The notes: a model not told the origin generated them from the letters alone. A stretch of DNA of 64,000 bases from Pseudorhodobacter turbinis (GCF_005234135.1 NZ_CP039965.1:930001-994000), one strand, 5' to 3'. Counted from the first letter of the stretch, positions 27,776 to 38,664 are shown. Numbers and translations are program-made.

Positions 27776-27882
27776 CGCACCACGGCTTTGATACCGGAAT
27801 ACCCTAGGGCGCGTACCTGCTTTACCCCGCATCGGGCAGGCCCGCATTTACCCAAGACGCATAGACCGCGGCGGATATTAAC

Positions 27883-29259
27883 ATGACGGAAATCGCGTTT
27901 CTTCTGAACGGAGCGCCGGTTCGCCTTTCGGGGAGCTCCCCGACGTTGACACTTTTGGACTGGCTGCGTGAAGCCCGCGGATTGACCGGCACCAAAGAGG
28001 GCTGCAACGAGGGTGATTGCGGGGCCTGTACGGTAATGGTCAGCGATGCCGAGGGGCCAAAGGCGCTGAACGCCTGCATTTTGTTCATGCCACAGCTGCA
28101 CGGCAAATCGGTCCGCACGGTTGAGGGGCTTACCGCCCCAGATGGCACCCCCCACCCCGCCCAAGAGGCGATGGTTGCCCATCACGGCTCGCAATGCGGC
28201 TTTTGCACCCCCGGTTTTGTCGTCGCGATGGCCACCACCCATGCGCAAGGGCGCAGCGACCATGATACAGCGCTGGCGGGCAACCTGTGCCGCTGCACCG
28301 GATATGCCCCGATCATCCGCGCCGCCAAAGCGGTTGAGGATGCGCCTGTTCCCGAATGGCTTCGCGCCGAGGTGGATGCGGCTTCCCGTGCCACCGCCGA
28401 AGGCTCTGCCCTGCGGCCCGCGACCAGCGATGATTTGGCCGAATGGTACGCCCAAAACCCCGATGCCACCTTGATCGCAGGGGCCACCGATGTCGGCCTT
28501 TGGGTCACCAAACAGCTGCGCGATCTGGCCCCTGTGGCCTTTCTCGGCGGCATCAAGGACTTGCAACAGATCACCACCGAGGGCGCCAGTTTGCGCGTGG
28601 GCGCAGGCGTCACCATCAACGATCTGATGGCTGCAGTCGCCCCCAAGCTGCCCTCCTTTGCCGAGATGTTGCGCCGTTATGCCAGCGATCAGGTGCGCAA
28701 CGCGGCGACGATCGGCGGCAATATCGCCAATGGTTCCCCCATCGGAGATGGGCCGCCCGCGCTGATCGCGCTTGGGGCCACTTTGCACCTGCGCAAAGGG
28801 AACATTCGCCGCGATATGCCGCTGGAGGATTTCTTTATCGAATACGGCAAGCAAGACCGCCAGAAGGGCGAGTTTGTAGAAGCCGTAACCTTCCCCACCG
28901 ATGCGCCGAACCTACGGTGCTACAAGCTGTCGAAACGGTTTGATCAGGATATCTCGGCGGTATGCGGTTGTTTCAACATCACCCTTCAGGATGGCAAGGT
29001 CAGCGCCGCCCGCATCGCCTTTGGCGGCATGGCAGGCACCCCCAAACGCGCCCAAGGGGCCGAGGCCGCCCTGATCGGCCAACCATGGAACATGGAAACC
29101 GCCGAGGCCGCCCGCAAAGCACTGGCCAGCGATTTTGAACCCCTCAGCGATATGCGCGCTTCGGCGGCTTACCGGGCCGCGGCGGCCGGAAATATGATGA
29201 TCCGCTATTACCATGACCTTTCGGGAACGCCCGTGAATGTGCTGGAGGTGGCCCCATGA
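27883..29259 (+). CDS. xdhA: Xanthine dehydrogenase small subunit (2Fe-2S and FAD)
   Basis: The 458-residue subunit transfers electrons from the molybdenum site to NAD. The plant-type 2Fe-2S domain has CNEGDCGAC (Cys41, 46, 49); the second cluster domain has CGFCTPGFV (about 106) and CRCTGY (about 137). The FAD domain covers the C-terminal two thirds, with [12 protein letters not shown] and [18 protein letters not shown]. The stop overlaps the xdhB start by four bases. It is the first gene of an operon continuing through xdhC into a BMP-type ABC transporter. Confidence 0.95.
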   Translation: MTEIAFLLNGAPVRLSGSSPTLTLLDWLREARGLTGTKEGCNEGDCGACTVMVSDAEGPKALNACILFMPQLHGKSVRTVEGLTAPDGTPHPAQEAMVAHHGSQCGFCTPGFVVAMATTHAQGRSDHDTALAGNLCRCTGYAPIIRAAKAVEDAPVPEWLRAEVDAASRATAEGSALRPATSDDLAEWYAQNPDATLIAGATDVGLWVTKQLRDLAPVAFLGGIKDLQQITTEGASLRVGAGVTINDLMAAVAPKLPSFAEMLRRYASDQVRNAATIGGNIANGSPIGDGPPALIALGATLHLRKGNIRRDMPLEDFFIEYGKQDRQKGEFVEAVTFPTDAPNLRCYKLSKRFDQDISAVCGCFNITLQDGKVSAARIAFGGMAGTPKRAQGAEAALIGQPWNMETAEAARKALASDFEPLSDMRASAAYRAAAAGNMMIRYYHDLSGTPVNVLEVAP

Positions 29260-31679
29260 GCATCGGATCCGCCCTTCCCCATGACGCCGCCCCCCTGCAT
29301 GTGACGGGCAGCGCGCGCTATGTCGATGATATCCCGCTGCCTGCCGGCGCGCTGCATCTGGCCTTTGGTCTGTCGACCATCGCGCATGGTGATATCACAG
29401 CGTTGGATCTGTCGGCGGTGCGTGCCGCCGACGGCGTCGTGGCCGTCTATAGCGCCGATGACTTTGACGAGGTGCCCGATTGCTCCCCCTCGGCGCATGA
29501 TGAGCCGCTTTTGGCCACGGGGCGCGTGCATTACCTTGGCCAGCAGGTATTTTTGGTGGTCGCCACCAGCCATCTGGCGGCACGCAAGGCCGCGCGTCTG
29601 GCCGTGGTCGAATACGCTCCCCTGCCCGCCATCCTGACGGTGGATGATGCCCTCGCCGCCGATGCGCGTTTTGAGGATGGGCCAGTGGTCTGGTCCAAGG
29701 GCGATGCCGATACCGCCATCACCGCCGCCCCCCACCAGATAGAGGGCGAGATGGAGGTCGGCGGGCAAGAGCATTTTTATCTTGAGGGGCAGGTCGCAGC
29801 CGCGATCCCGCAAGAGGGCGGGGATATGTTGATCCATTCCTCTACCCAGCACCCCACCGAGATCCAGCACAAGGTTGCACACGCCCTGCACCGCCCCATG
29901 CATGCCGTGCGTGTGGAAACGCGGCGCATGGGTGGCGGTTTTGGCGGCAAGGAGAGCCAGGGCAACGCGCTGGCCATCGCCTGCGCCATTGCGGCGGACC
30001 GCTTGGGACGGCCCTGCAAGATGCGCTATGACCGTGATGATGATATGATGATCACTGGCAAGCGCCATGATCTGCGCATCCGTTACCGCGCGGGGTTTGA
30101 TGCCTCGGGCCGCGTGACGGGGGTGGCGTTCACGCATCTGTTTCGCTGCGGCTGGGCGCTTGATCTGTCGATCCCCGTGGCCGATCGCGCGATGCTGCAT
30201 TCGGACAATTGCTATCACCTGACGGATGTCCGGCTGGAAAGCCACCGCCTGCGCACCAACACCCAAAGCGCCACCGCCTTTCGCGGCTTTGGCGGGCCGC
30301 AAGGCATGATCGGGATTGAACGCGTGATGGATCACATCGCCTTCGATCTGGGGCTGGAACCATTGGCGGTGCGCCGCGCGAATTTCTATGGCGGAATGCA
30401 GGACAGCGCAGCCGCCGCCCCTGCCGCGCGCGCCAAACCTGTCGCCAAATCGGTTGATGTGGAGGAGGGCGAGGATCTGACCTCTCGCGGGGCGGTTGGT
30501 ATGGTTGAATATGGCGAGATCCCGCCACCGCCTGCAAACGTACAAAACACCCCGTTCCATATGCCTGTTGAAGATTTCATCGGCGATAAGATGGTGGCCA
30601 GGCTGGAGGAAACCTCCGACTACACCCGACGCAAGGCAGAGATTGCCAAATGGAACGCCAAAAGCCCGATCCTGAAACGCGGGATAGCCCTGACGCCGGT
30701 AAAGTTCGGGATCTCCTTTACCTTGACCCATCTTAATCAGGCCGGCGCTTTGGTGCATGTCTATCAGGACGGCTCAATCCAGCTGAACCATGGCGGGACC
30801 GAGATGGGCCAAGGCCTGTTCCAGAAAGTAGCACAGGTGGCTGCGGGCGTGTTTGGCGTGGGGATGGATGCGGTCAAGATCACCGCGACCGATACCGCCA
30901 AAGTGCCCAATACCAGCGCGACGGCGGCCTCTTCCGGGTCCGACCTGAACGGGATGGCGGCGCGGGCGGCCTGTGTCACCATCCGCGACCGGATGGCGGC
31001 ATTTCTGGCACAAAGGCATCAGGCGGCCCCCGAAGACGTACAATTCGCCCATGGCCGCGTTGTCATCGGCACGGCTGACTACAGCTTTGCCGAGGCGGCG
31101 GCCTTGGCCTATGGCGGGCGCGTGTCGCTGTCCTCTACCGGATTTTATGCAACGCCCAAGATCACATGGGACCGCATCAAGGGCAGCGGGCGGCCCTTCC
31201 TTTACTTTGCCTATGGCGCCGCCGTGACCGAGGTGGTGATTGACACGCTGACCGGCGAAAACCGGATTTTGCGTGCCGATCTGCTCCATGATACGGGGGC
31301 AAGCCTCAACCCCGCGCTGGATATCGGGCAGGTAGAGGGGGCCTATGTCCAAGGTGCCGGCTGGCTGACGATGGAGGAGTTGGTTTGGGACACCAAGGGC
31401 GCGCTGCGCACCCATGCCCCCAGCACCTATAAAATCCCGGCATGTTCGGACCGTCCGCCTGTGTTCAACGTCGCCCTGTGGAGCCGCCCCAACCGCGAAG
31501 ATACCGTTGGCCGCTCCAAAGCCGTGGGGGAGCCACCGTTCATGCTGGGGATCTCGGCGCTGATGGCGCTGTCGGATGCGGTGGCCGCATGTGGGGATGG
31601 CACGCGCTATCCGGCACTTGATGCCCCCGCCACGCCAGAGCGCGTGCTGGCAGCCGTGCAGCGGCAACGCGATGTTTGA
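29256..31679 (+). CDS. xdhB: Xanthine dehydrogenase large, molybdopterin-binding subunit
   Basis: The 807-residue molybdenum subunit oxidises hypoxanthine and xanthine to urate. It has [11 protein letters not shown] at the N-terminus, the molybdopterin motif [11 protein letters not shown] (about 225-235), [23 protein letters not shown] and the catalytic glutamate in VGEPPFMLG near the C-terminus. It overlaps xdhA by four bases and xdhC by eight. The length agrees with the bacterial XdhAB type, as in Rhodobacter capsulatus. Confidence 0.95.
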   Translation: MSIGSALPHDAAPLHVTGSARYVDDIPLPAGALHLAFGLSTIAHGDITALDLSAVRAADGVVAVYSADDFDEVPDCSPSAHDEPLLATGRVHYLGQQVFLVVATSHLAARKAARLAVVEYAPLPAILTVDDALAADARFEDGPVVWSKGDADTAITAAPHQIEGEMEVGGQEHFYLEGQVAAAIPQEGGDMLIHSSTQHPTEIQHKVAHALHRPMHAVRVETRRMGGGFGGKESQGNALAIACAIAADRLGRPCKMRYDRDDDMMITGKRHDLRIRYRAGFDASGRVTGVAFTHLFRCGWALDLSIPVADRAMLHSDNCYHLTDVRLESHRLRTNTQSATAFRGFGGPQGMIGIERVMDHIAFDLGLEPLAVRRANFYGGMQDSAAAAPAARAKPVAKSVDVEEGEDLTSRGAVGMVEYGEIPPPPANVQNTPFHMPVEDFIGDKMVARLEETSDYTRRKAEIAKWNAKSPILKRGIALTPVKFGISFTLTHLNQAGALVHVYQDGSIQLNHGGTEMGQGLFQKVAQVAAGVFGVGMDAVKITATDTAKVPNTSATAASSGSDLNGMAARAACVTIRDRMAAFLAQRHQAAPEDVQFAHGRVVIGTADYSFAEAAALAYGGRVSLSSTGFYATPKITWDRIKGSGRPFLYFAYGAAVTEVVIDTLTGENRILRADLLHDTGASLNPALDIGQVEGAYVQGAGWLTMEELVWDTKGALRTHAPSTYKIPACSDRPPVFNVALWSRPNREDTVGRSKAVGEPPFMLGISALMALSDAVAACGDGTRYPALDAPATPERVLAAVQRQRDV

Positions 31680-32610
31680 TCTGGACACGCTCCGGTCTGC
31701 GGTGGCGGCGCATGGCGCTGTGGCGCGCGTGGTGATCGCAGAGGTTGCCGGATCATCGCCACGCGAAACAGGGGCTGCGATGTTGGTTTGGGCAGGTGGC
31801 CAATCAGGCACCATCGGGGGCGGCGCGCTGGAATGGCAGGCCACAAGCCGCGCCAGCGCCATGCTGGAAACCGATAAGCAGCAGCAGTTAGACGTTGAGC
31901 CGCTTGGTCCCAAGCTGGGCCAATGCTGTGGCGGTATGGTGACATTGCTGACCGAAACTTTCGACGCGGCCACCCTTGCCGCGCTGCCCGATGACATCTT
32001 TGCCCGCCCCGTATCGGCCAAAGACATGCCCCTCGCGGTATCGCGGCTGCTGGCGCAGGCCCGCAGCCAAGGAGTGCCCCCCCCCTCTGGCATGGTGCAA
32101 GGCTGGATGGTGGAACCGGTCGCCAAACCCGCCCGCCAAATCTGGATCTGGGGGGCGGGGCATGTGGGGCGCGCGATTGTAGACGTACTTGCGCCCCTGC
32201 CCGATCTGGCGATCACTTGGGTTGATGTGGATGCCGCACGCTTTCCCGACCGGATCCCCGAAGGCGTCACCACAATCCCCACAGCCCAACCCGCCGTTCT
32301 GGCCGCCCATGCGCCAACAGGGGCCGAGCATCTGATCCTGACCTATTCGCACGCGCTGGACCTCGCGCTTTGCCATGCCACGCTGACACGCGGTTTTGCG
32401 CGCTGTGGGTTGATTGGGTCCAAAACCAAATGGGCGCGTTTTCGGGCACGGCTGACGGCCCTTGGCCATAGCCCTGCCGCAATTACCCGTATTGATTGCC
32501 CAATTGGCGATCCAGCCCTTGGAAAACACCCCCAGATGATTGCCATCGGGGTCGCCTCTAGCCTATTGAAGTATAAACAACACGCGTCACGACAGGAGAA
32601 CGCGGGATGA
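31672..32610 (+). CDS. xdhC: Xanthine dehydrogenase accessory protein XdhC
   Basis: XdhC binds the molybdenum cofactor, promotes its sulfuration and delivers it to XdhB. The 312-residue protein has the N-terminal XdhC/CoxI motif AEVAGSSPRETGAAM, a cysteine in GQCCGGMV, and a Rossmann-like C-terminal domain with IWGAGHVGRAIVDVL. ATG 31672 lies inside the end of xdhB. The stop overlaps the ABC ATPase start (ATGA at 32607), linking cofactor insertion and purine uptake on one transcript. Confidence 0.92.
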   Translation: MFDLDTLRSAVAAHGAVARVVIAEVAGSSPRETGAAMLVWAGGQSGTIGGGALEWQATSRASAMLETDKQQQLDVEPLGPKLGQCCGGMVTLLTETFDAATLAALPDDIFARPVSAKDMPLAVSRLLAQARSQGVPPPSGMVQGWMVEPVAKPARQIWIWGAGHVGRAIVDVLAPLPDLAITWVDVDAARFPDRIPEGVTTIPTAQPAVLAAHAPTGAEHLILTYSHALDLALCHATLTRGFARCGLIGSKTKWARFRARLTALGHSPAAITRIDCPIGDPALGKHPQMIAIGVASSLLKYKQHASRQENAG

Positions 32611-34142
32611 CAACAGGGACCGAACTTTTACGCATTGAAGCCGTGACCAAGGCCTATCCGGGCGTGGTTGCCAATGATGATGTGTCTTTCTCTATCGCGA
32701 AGGGAGAAATCCACGCGCTGCTGGGCGAAAACGGCGCGGGCAAATCCACGCTGGTCAAGATGATCTACGGGCTGATAAAGCCTGACAGCGGCGCCATGCG
32801 GCTGCACGGGCAGGCCTATGCGCCGTCGCAGCCCAGTGCGGCGCGCACCGCCGGTGTCGCGATGGTGTTCCAGCATTTCAGCCTGTTCGAGGCCTTGAAT
32901 GTGGCCGAAAACGTGGCCCTTGGCATGGAAAACCCGCCGCCCATGCGTGAGCTGGCCGCCCGCATCAAATCGGTATCCGAGGAATACGGCCTGCCGCTGG
33001 ACCCCGCGCGCATGGTCGGTGATCTTTCCGCAGGCGAACGCCAACGGGTCGAGATTGTGCGCTGTCTGCTCCAAGACCCCAAGCTGTTGATCATGGATGA
33101 ACCCACCTCGGTTCTGACCCCGCAAGAGGTTGAAATCCTGTTCCAGACGCTGCGCCAACTGGCAGCCGAGGGCACCGCGATCCTTTATATCAGCCACAAG
33201 CTGGAAGAAATCCGCGCCCTTTGCGATGAAGCAACGGTCTTGCGGCGCGGCAAGGTTGTGGGCACCTGCACCCCGCGCGAAGTCTCGGCAAACGAGATGG
33301 CAGAGCTGATGGTCGGCGCAGTCCTTACCCCCCCTGCCCGTGCAGCGCGCCGCGATTGGGGCGATGCCACCCCCGCACTGGAAGTGACCCGCCTAAGCGC
33401 ATCTTCTCCCATCCCCTTTGGCACCTCGCTCAAAGAGATCAGCTTTGCGGTGCAGCGCGGTGAGGTTTTGGGCATCGCAGGCGTTGCGGGCAATGGGCAG
33501 GATGAATTGCTCTTGGCGCTTTCGGGCGAATTGCGCAGCGCGCCGGGCATGGTGAAACACAAAGGCACACCGATTGGCGATACAGGCCCGAATGAGCGCC
33601 GCGCCATGGGCTTTGTCGCCGCCCCCGAGGACCGCCTTGGCCATGCCGCCGCCCCGGATATGAGCCTTGTGGAAAATGCGCTTTTGTCGGGCGCCGTGCG
33701 CAAGGGGCTGACCCGCAACGGCTTTATCGACTGGAGCGCGACAAAGGCTTGGGCCGCAGAGATTGTCGCGCAATATGATGTGCGCACCCCCGGCACTTGG
33801 GTCGCGGCCCGCGCGCTTTCGGGCGGGAATTTGCAAAAATTCCTGATGGGCCGCGAACTTAGTCAAGCCCCCGAAGTGGTCATTATCAACCAGCCCACTT
33901 GGGGCGTTGATGCCGCCGCCGCCGCCTTTATCCGCCAAGAGATTTTGAACCGCGCAAGCGATGGCGCAGCCGTGGTCGTGATTTCCCAAGACCTTGATGA
34001 CTTGCTGGAGGTCTCTGACCGTTTCGCCGCATTGAACGAGGGCCGTTTGACCCCGCCGCGCCCGACCGAAGGGCTAACGGTCGAAGAAATCGGCCTGATG
34101 ATGGGCGGCGCACATGGGATGGAGGTGGCCCACCATGGCTAA
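32607..34142 (+). CDS. ABC transporter ATPase, BMP-type purine/nucleoside uptake (duplicated ATPase domains)
   Basis: The 511-residue protein carries two ABC domains in tandem, as in sugar/nucleoside importers of the RbsA/YufO type. The first has Walker A GENGAGKST (about 38-46), LSAGERQRVEI and LLIMDEPTSVL. The second has a degenerate Walker A, GVAGNGQDE, and the signature LSGGNLQK. Degeneracy of the second site is normal for this family. Co-translation with xdhC and the downstream permease and BMP lipoprotein-like genes supports purine or nucleoside transport. Confidence 0.9.
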   Translation: MTTGTELLRIEAVTKAYPGVVANDDVSFSIAKGEIHALLGENGAGKSTLVKMIYGLIKPDSGAMRLHGQAYAPSQPSAARTAGVAMVFQHFSLFEALNVAENVALGMENPPPMRELAARIKSVSEEYGLPLDPARMVGDLSAGERQRVEIVRCLLQDPKLLIMDEPTSVLTPQEVEILFQTLRQLAAEGTAILYISHKLEEIRALCDEATVLRRGKVVGTCTPREVSANEMAELMVGAVLTPPARAARRDWGDATPALEVTRLSASSPIPFGTSLKEISFAVQRGEVLGIAGVAGNGQDELLLALSGELRSAPGMVKHKGTPIGDTGPNERRAMGFVAAPEDRLGHAAAPDMSLVENALLSGAVRKGLTRNGFIDWSATKAWAAEIVAQYDVRTPGTWVAARALSGGNLQKFLMGRELSQAPEVVIINQPTWGVDAAAAAFIRQEILNRASDGAAVVVISQDLDDLLEVSDRFAALNEGRLTPPRPTEGLTVEEIGLMMGGAHGMEVAHHG

Positions 34143-34186
34143 ATCAAAGCACCTCACCGAATCCGAACCACAAAAGGGGCGCCGCA

Positions 34187-35269
34187 ATGTTCACGCTTGA
34201 AAAACGCCCATCGCCGTCGCAATTCTGGACATGGGCCACGCCGGTTCTGGCGGTCGCGCTGACCATGTTGGCGGGGGGCGGGCTATTCGCCCTTTTGGGG
34301 AAAAATCCGGTTGATGCCATTCGCACCATCTTCTGGGATCCGCTCTTTGGCGAATTCGCCTTTTATTTGCGGGGGCAGTTGCTGGTAAAGGCCGGGCCGC
34401 TGATCTTGATCGCCGTGGGCCTAAGCCTCGGGTTTCGGGCCGGCATCTGGAATATCGGGGCCGAGGGGCAATATATCATGGGGGCTGTCTTTGGCGCCGG
34501 TGTCGGCCTTGCGATGTACCCGACCGAAAGCCGCTGGATCTTTCCGGTGATGATCGCGGCCGGCGCGTTTGGCGGCTGGCTTTGGGCAATGATCCCCGCG
34601 ATTTTGAAAACCCGTTTCAACACCAACGAGATTTTGGTGTCCCTGATGCTGGTCTATGTGGCGCAGACCATTCTGTCCAAGGCCGCCACCGGATTTCTGC
34701 GCAATCCCGAAGGCATGGGCTTTCCCGGCAGCCGCAATTTCTCCAGCTTTCCTGCCGCCCGCAACACCGAGCTGATTGCAGGATCGGGGATGCATTGGGG
34801 CGTGGTTGCGGCCTTTATCACCGTGATCGCGGCCTATGTATTGTTGCAACGTCATATCCTTGGGTTCCAGATCAAGCTGGCGGGGCAAGCGCCGCGCGCC
34901 GCCCGTTTTGCCGGTGTCGCCCCGACCCGTCTGGTGGTTATGTGCCTTGGGATTTCGGGCGCATTGGCAGGCCTTGCCGGCATGTTTGAGGTCACCGGCC
35001 CTGCGGGGCAGATCACCATCGACTTCGCCTCTGGCTACGGGTTCACCGCGATCATCGTGGCCTTTCTGGGCCGGTTAAACCCCTTGGGGATCTTGCTGGC
35101 GGGATTGGTTATGGCCCTGACCTATGTGGGCGGTGAGATGGCATCAACCAACCTTGGCCTGCCATCGGCCGCAATACAGGCGTTTCAGGGGATGCTTTTG
35201 TTTTTCCTCTTGGCGGTGGATCTGCTGTCAAATTACCGTATCCGCTTTTTCAAGGGGAGGGCCGCCTGA
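34187..35269 (+). CDS. ABC transporter permease, BMP-type uptake system (first)
   Basis: The 360-residue polytopic membrane protein has about nine hydrophobic segments and the family motif WNIGAEGQYIMGAVFG. YufP-type permeases of purine nucleoside transporters carry this GAEGQ signature. AAAGGGG lies 8 to 10 bases upstream of the ATG. The stop overlaps the second permease start by one base. It should form the heterodimeric channel with the following gene. Confidence 0.9.
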   Translation: MFTLEKRPSPSQFWTWATPVLAVALTMLAGGGLFALLGKNPVDAIRTIFWDPLFGEFAFYLRGQLLVKAGPLILIAVGLSLGFRAGIWNIGAEGQYIMGAVFGAGVGLAMYPTESRWIFPVMIAAGAFGGWLWAMIPAILKTRFNTNEILVSLMLVYVAQTILSKAATGFLRNPEGMGFPGSRNFSSFPAARNTELIAGSGMHWGVVAAFITVIAAYVLLQRHILGFQIKLAGQAPRAARFAGVAPTRLVVMCLGISGALAGLAGMFEVTGPAGQITIDFASGYGFTAIIVAFLGRLNPLGILLAGLVMALTYVGGEMASTNLGLPSAAIQAFQGMLLFFLLAVDLLSNYRIRFFKGRAA

Positions 35270-36201
35270 TGGACCTGAGCAGTATCAACCCCGCCGTTCT
35301 GATCGCCTCGCTTATGGTAGCGGCGGTGCCGATCATGTTGGCCGCGATTGGCGAACTGGTGGTCGAAAAAGCCGGCGTTCTGAACCTTGGTGTCGAGGGG
35401 ATGATGATCATCGGCGCCATCAGCGGGTTCATCACCGCGGTGGAAACCGGAAGCCCGTTTTTGGGGTTTGTTGGCGGGGCCTTGGGCGCAGCGGCGCTTA
35501 GCCTGATATTCGCCCTGCTGACCCAAGTGTTGCAGGCCAATCAGGTGGCGACGGGCCTTGCGATGACCCTGTTCGGTTTGGGATTGTCCAGCCTGATGGG
35601 CCAAGGCTATGTCGGGATCAAGCCGCCTGCCACTGGGATGGTGCCCTTCGGGCCGCTGGCCGATATTCCGGTGCTGGGACGGGTGATGTTTCGCCATGAT
35701 CCGATGGTTTACGTGTCCATCGGGTTCATCGCGGCGGTCTGGGCCACGCTTAAATTCACCCGCATGGGCTTGATCATCCGCGCAGTGGGCGAAAGCCATG
35801 ATGCCGCCCATGCGCTGGGGTATAAGGTCACCCGCATCCGCGTTCTGGCGATTTTATTCGGGGGCGCCATGGCCGGGCTTGGTGGTGCCTATCTAAGCCT
35901 GATCCGCGTGCCGCAATGGACCGATGGCGTCACGGCGGGTGCCGGCTGGATTGCGCTGGCGATTGTGGTTTTTGCAAGCTGGCGGCCATGGCGCGTGCTG
36001 ATCGGTGCCTATCTTTTTGGCGGAATTTCGGTACTACAGCTGAATTTACAGGTTGCGAACGTTCCGATCCCGCCGGAATACTTGTCGATGTCGCCCTATG
36101 TGATAACGATCATCGTACTGGTGATCATGTCATCGGGTCGGGGCCGGGCCGCACTGAATGCGCCCGCCGCCTTGGGCCAGAATTTCCACGCCGCGCGCTG
36201 A
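35269..36201 (+). CDS. ABC transporter permease, BMP-type uptake system (second)
   Basis: The 310-residue permease has eight or nine hydrophobic helices and the conserved VVEKAGVLNLGVEGMMIIGA motif (YufQ-type). It starts on the last base of the preceding permease stop (TGATG). LGYKVTRIRVLAILFGGAMAGLGGAYLSL is characteristic of this branch. Fifty-nine bases with a GGAG ribosome binding site separate it from the substrate-binding protein gene. Confidence 0.9.
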   Translation: MDLSSINPAVLIASLMVAAVPIMLAAIGELVVEKAGVLNLGVEGMMIIGAISGFITAVETGSPFLGFVGGALGAAALSLIFALLTQVLQANQVATGLAMTLFGLGLSSLMGQGYVGIKPPATGMVPFGPLADIPVLGRVMFRHDPMVYVSIGFIAAVWATLKFTRMGLIIRAVGESHDAAHALGYKVTRIRVLAILFGGAMAGLGGAYLSLIRVPQWTDGVTAGAGWIALAIVVFASWRPWRVLIGAYLFGGISVLQLNLQVANVPIPPEYLSMSPYVITIIVLVIMSSGRGRAALNAPAALGQNFHAAR

Positions 36202-36260
36202 TTTACGCGCGGCCAACACCAATCGGGCCACAAACGGACCCACCCAACGAGGAGACGACC

Positions 36261-37352
36261 ATGAACCGTAGAACTTTGATGGCAAGTGCCGCACTTGGCA
36301 TGACGCTGGCCTTTGGTGGCGCGGCCCACGCCGAAGCGATGGACAAGGTAAAGGCCTGTTTCGTCTATGTCGGCCCCGTGGGCGATGGTGGCTGGACCTA
36401 TCAGCACGACCAAGGCCGTCTGGCCCTGCAAGCCGAATTCGGCGATAAGGTGGACGCCAGCACCTATCAGGAAAACGTGCCCGAGGGTGCCGATTCCGCC
36501 CGCGTGCTGACGCAGATGGCGCTTGGCGGCTGTAACATCATCTTCACCACCTCTTTCGGCTTTATGGATGCAACCAACGAGGTTGCCGCCAAATTCCCGA
36601 ATGTGAAGTTTGAACATGCCACCGGCTTCAAGCGTGACCATGAAAACGTATCCTCCTACAACGCGCGTTTCTATGAAGGGCGCTCGGTGCAGGGCGTGAT
36701 GGCGGGTATGATGACCAAGTCGAACAAGATCGGCTACATCGGCTCTTTCCCGATCCCCGAGGTCGTGATGGGCATCAACGCCTATTACATTGCCGCCAAA
36801 GAGGTGAACCCCGATGTCGAGCTGTCGGTGGTTTGGGCCTATACATGGTTTGATCCCGCCAAAGAGGCAGACGCCGCCAAAGCCATGATCGAGCAAGGCG
36901 TCGACGTAATCGCCGCCCATACCGATTCCACCGCCCCCTTGGCCGAAGCGGCCAAAACCCCCGGTGTCGTCGGCTTTGGTCAGGCCTCGGATATGGAAGC
37001 CTATAAGCCAAGCCCGCGTGTCTCCTCGATCATCGACAACTGGGCGCCCTATTATATCGAGCGGGTCGGTCAGTTGCTGGATGGCACCTATGAGCAAGCC
37101 AATACTTGGGCCGGCATCAAAGACGGCGAAGTGGAAATCGGTGAGATCACCGACGCCGTGCCCGCCGAAGTCAAAGCCGCCGCCGAAAAAATGCGCGATG
37201 ATATCGCCGCTGGCACGCATCACCCCTTCACCGGGCCGCTTAACAAGAAAGACGGTACTGTCTGGTTGGCAGAGGGTGAAACCGCTCCCGATGGCGATCT
37301 GCTTGGCATGAACTTCTTTGTCGAAGGTATCTCGGCAGATATTCCGCAGTAA
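36261..37352 (+). CDS. BMP-family substrate-binding protein (purine/nucleoside ABC transporter)
   Basis: The 363-residue periplasmic protein starts at ATG 36261 after GAGGAGACGACC. Its signal peptide (MNRRTLMASAALGMTLAFGG...AHA) is cleaved near residue 24; no lipobox is present, unlike Gram-positive BMP proteins. The BMP fold is seen in VGPVGDGGWTYQHDQGR, FTTSFGFMDA and the GFGQASDMEAY region. BMP proteins bind nucleosides or purines. Placing it downstream of xdhABC in the same operon supports xanthine, hypoxanthine or related ligands. A terminator follows. Confidence 0.92.
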   Translation: MNRRTLMASAALGMTLAFGGAAHAEAMDKVKACFVYVGPVGDGGWTYQHDQGRLALQAEFGDKVDASTYQENVPEGADSARVLTQMALGGCNIIFTTSFGFMDATNEVAAKFPNVKFEHATGFKRDHENVSSYNARFYEGRSVQGVMAGMMTKSNKIGYIGSFPIPEVVMGINAYYIAAKEVNPDVELSVVWAYTWFDPAKEADAAKAMIEQGVDVIAAHTDSTAPLAEAAKTPGVVGFGQASDMEAYKPSPRVSSIIDNWAPYYIERVGQLLDGTYEQANTWAGIKDGEVEIGEITDAVPAEVKAAAEKMRDDIAAGTHHPFTGPLNKKDGTVWLAEGETAPDGDLLGMNFFVEGISADIPQ

Positions 37353-37380
37353 TACGCGCGACTTACGCCATAACATCGGA

Positions 37381-37417
37381 ATATCCCGGAGGGCGCGCAC
37401 CTTCGGGATATTTTTTT
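37381..37417 (+). terminator. Rho-independent terminator after the purine uptake operon
   Basis: ATATCCCG at 37381-37388 pairs with CGGGATAT at 37404-37411, extended inward by GAGG/CCTT-type pairing, and is followed directly by a T run to 37417. It lies 29 bases after the BMP gene stop and closes the xdhABC-ABC transporter transcript. Confidence 0.85.
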
Positions 37418-37472
37418 GAACTGGCCCTTGGCGGGGCTTTTCTTGTTGGCATAGCCATGTCAGGGTCACCCC

Positions 37473-38549
37473 ATGGAATACGATTTTTTGATCATAGGCG
37501 GCGGCATCGCCGGAATTTCTTGTGCAGCCAGATTGGCGGGCCGAGGCACGATTTTGGTGTTGGAGGCCGAGGACGCCTTGGCGCATCATGCCTCTGGCAG
37601 ATCCGCAGCCCTCTATGAGCCGCGCTACGGCTTGGCCCCTGTGGTTGCGCTCTCACTCGCCTCGGGGACTTATTTCCACGAAACCAAGGATGTGCTGGCC
37701 CCGCGTGGGATGATGATCGTCGGCAAGGCCGAAGAGCGCGCCGCGTTTGAGGCCGATGCCACAAGCATGGACCTGTCGCCGGTGTCCTTTGACGCGGCGC
37801 AGGCGATTGTCCCGATCCTGAACCCCGAAACGGTGGCCCATGTGGCTGTGGCCGATCACGCGTGGGATATCGATACCGACCTTTTGCTGCAAGGTTTCGC
37901 CCGTGAGGCCCGCACCGCCGGGGCGCAGATCCTGACCAAAGCGCCTGTGACCGCGATTGCGCGGGACGGTGCCGGTTGGCGTGTCACCTCTGCCAAGGGC
38001 GATTTCACGGCGCGGATTTTGATCAACGCCTCTGGCCCTTGGGCCGATGTGGTGGCGGGCATGGCGGGGGTTAACCCCTTGGGCTTTACCCCGCTGCGCC
38101 GGTCCATGGCGCGCATCCCGGCCCCCGGCGGCCATGATGTCAGCCGCTGGCCGATGATCTTTGGCGCGGGGGAAACATGGTACTCCAAGCCCGATGCCGG
38201 CGCGCTGATCGTCTCACCGGCCGAGGAAGAGCCGAGCGTGCCGCATGATGCCTTTGCCGATGACATGGTCCTGGCCGAGGGCCTCGCGCGGTATGAGGAA
38301 ATGGTGACAGAACCTGTCACCCGCCTTTTGGCGAATTGGGCGGGCCTGCGCACATTTGCGCCCGACCGCGTGCCCGTCATCGGTTTTGACGCCAATGTGC
38401 CGGGGTTTTTCTGGCTTGCGGGCCAAGGGGGTTACGGGTTCCAATCAGCCCCCGCCGCCTCCCAGTTGGCTGCCGATTTGCTTACTGGCACCCCCAGCGA
38501 AATCGACCGGGACATCATCACCTCGCTCCGGCCCGGCCGCTTTAGCTGA
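37473..38549 (+). CDS. FAD-dependent oxidoreductase, DAO family (D-arginine dehydrogenase-like)
   Basis: The 358-residue flavoprotein has an N-terminal dinucleotide fold (FLIIGGGIAGISCAARL), an FAD contact typical of D-amino-acid dehydrogenases (HHASGRSAALYEPRYG), and the C-terminal FFWLAGQGGYGFQSAPAAS segment. GRSAAL followed by an aromatic-rich patch resembles DauA-type D-arginine dehydrogenases, but substrate assignment is tentative. It follows the operon terminator and has its own spacing, so it is probably transcribed separately. Confidence 0.82.
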   Translation: MEYDFLIIGGGIAGISCAARLAGRGTILVLEAEDALAHHASGRSAALYEPRYGLAPVVALSLASGTYFHETKDVLAPRGMMIVGKAEERAAFEADATSMDLSPVSFDAAQAIVPILNPETVAHVAVADHAWDIDTDLLLQGFAREARTAGAQILTKAPVTAIARDGAGWRVTSAKGDFTARILINASGPWADVVAGMAGVNPLGFTPLRRSMARIPAPGGHDVSRWPMIFGAGETWYSKPDAGALIVSPAEEEPSVPHDAFADDMVLAEGLARYEEMVTEPVTRLLANWAGLRTFAPDRVPVIGFDANVPGFFWLAGQGGYGFQSAPAASQLAADLLTGTPSEIDRDIITSLRPGRFS

Positions 38550-38664
38550 CGGCCGCAAAACACACTCCGGCGATAGTCATATTCGAATTTTGACATGCAT
38601 CAAGGCGTCGCGCATCCCCCTGTGCGACGCCTGCGCCATTGAAACATCTACCGGAGCCTAAAGC

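Noticed and set aside
34136..34201. A 21-codon open frame between the ABC ATPase and permease genes
   Set aside because: It overlaps the ATPase stop and permease start, has no ribosome binding site distinct from the permease's, and no leader-peptide features.
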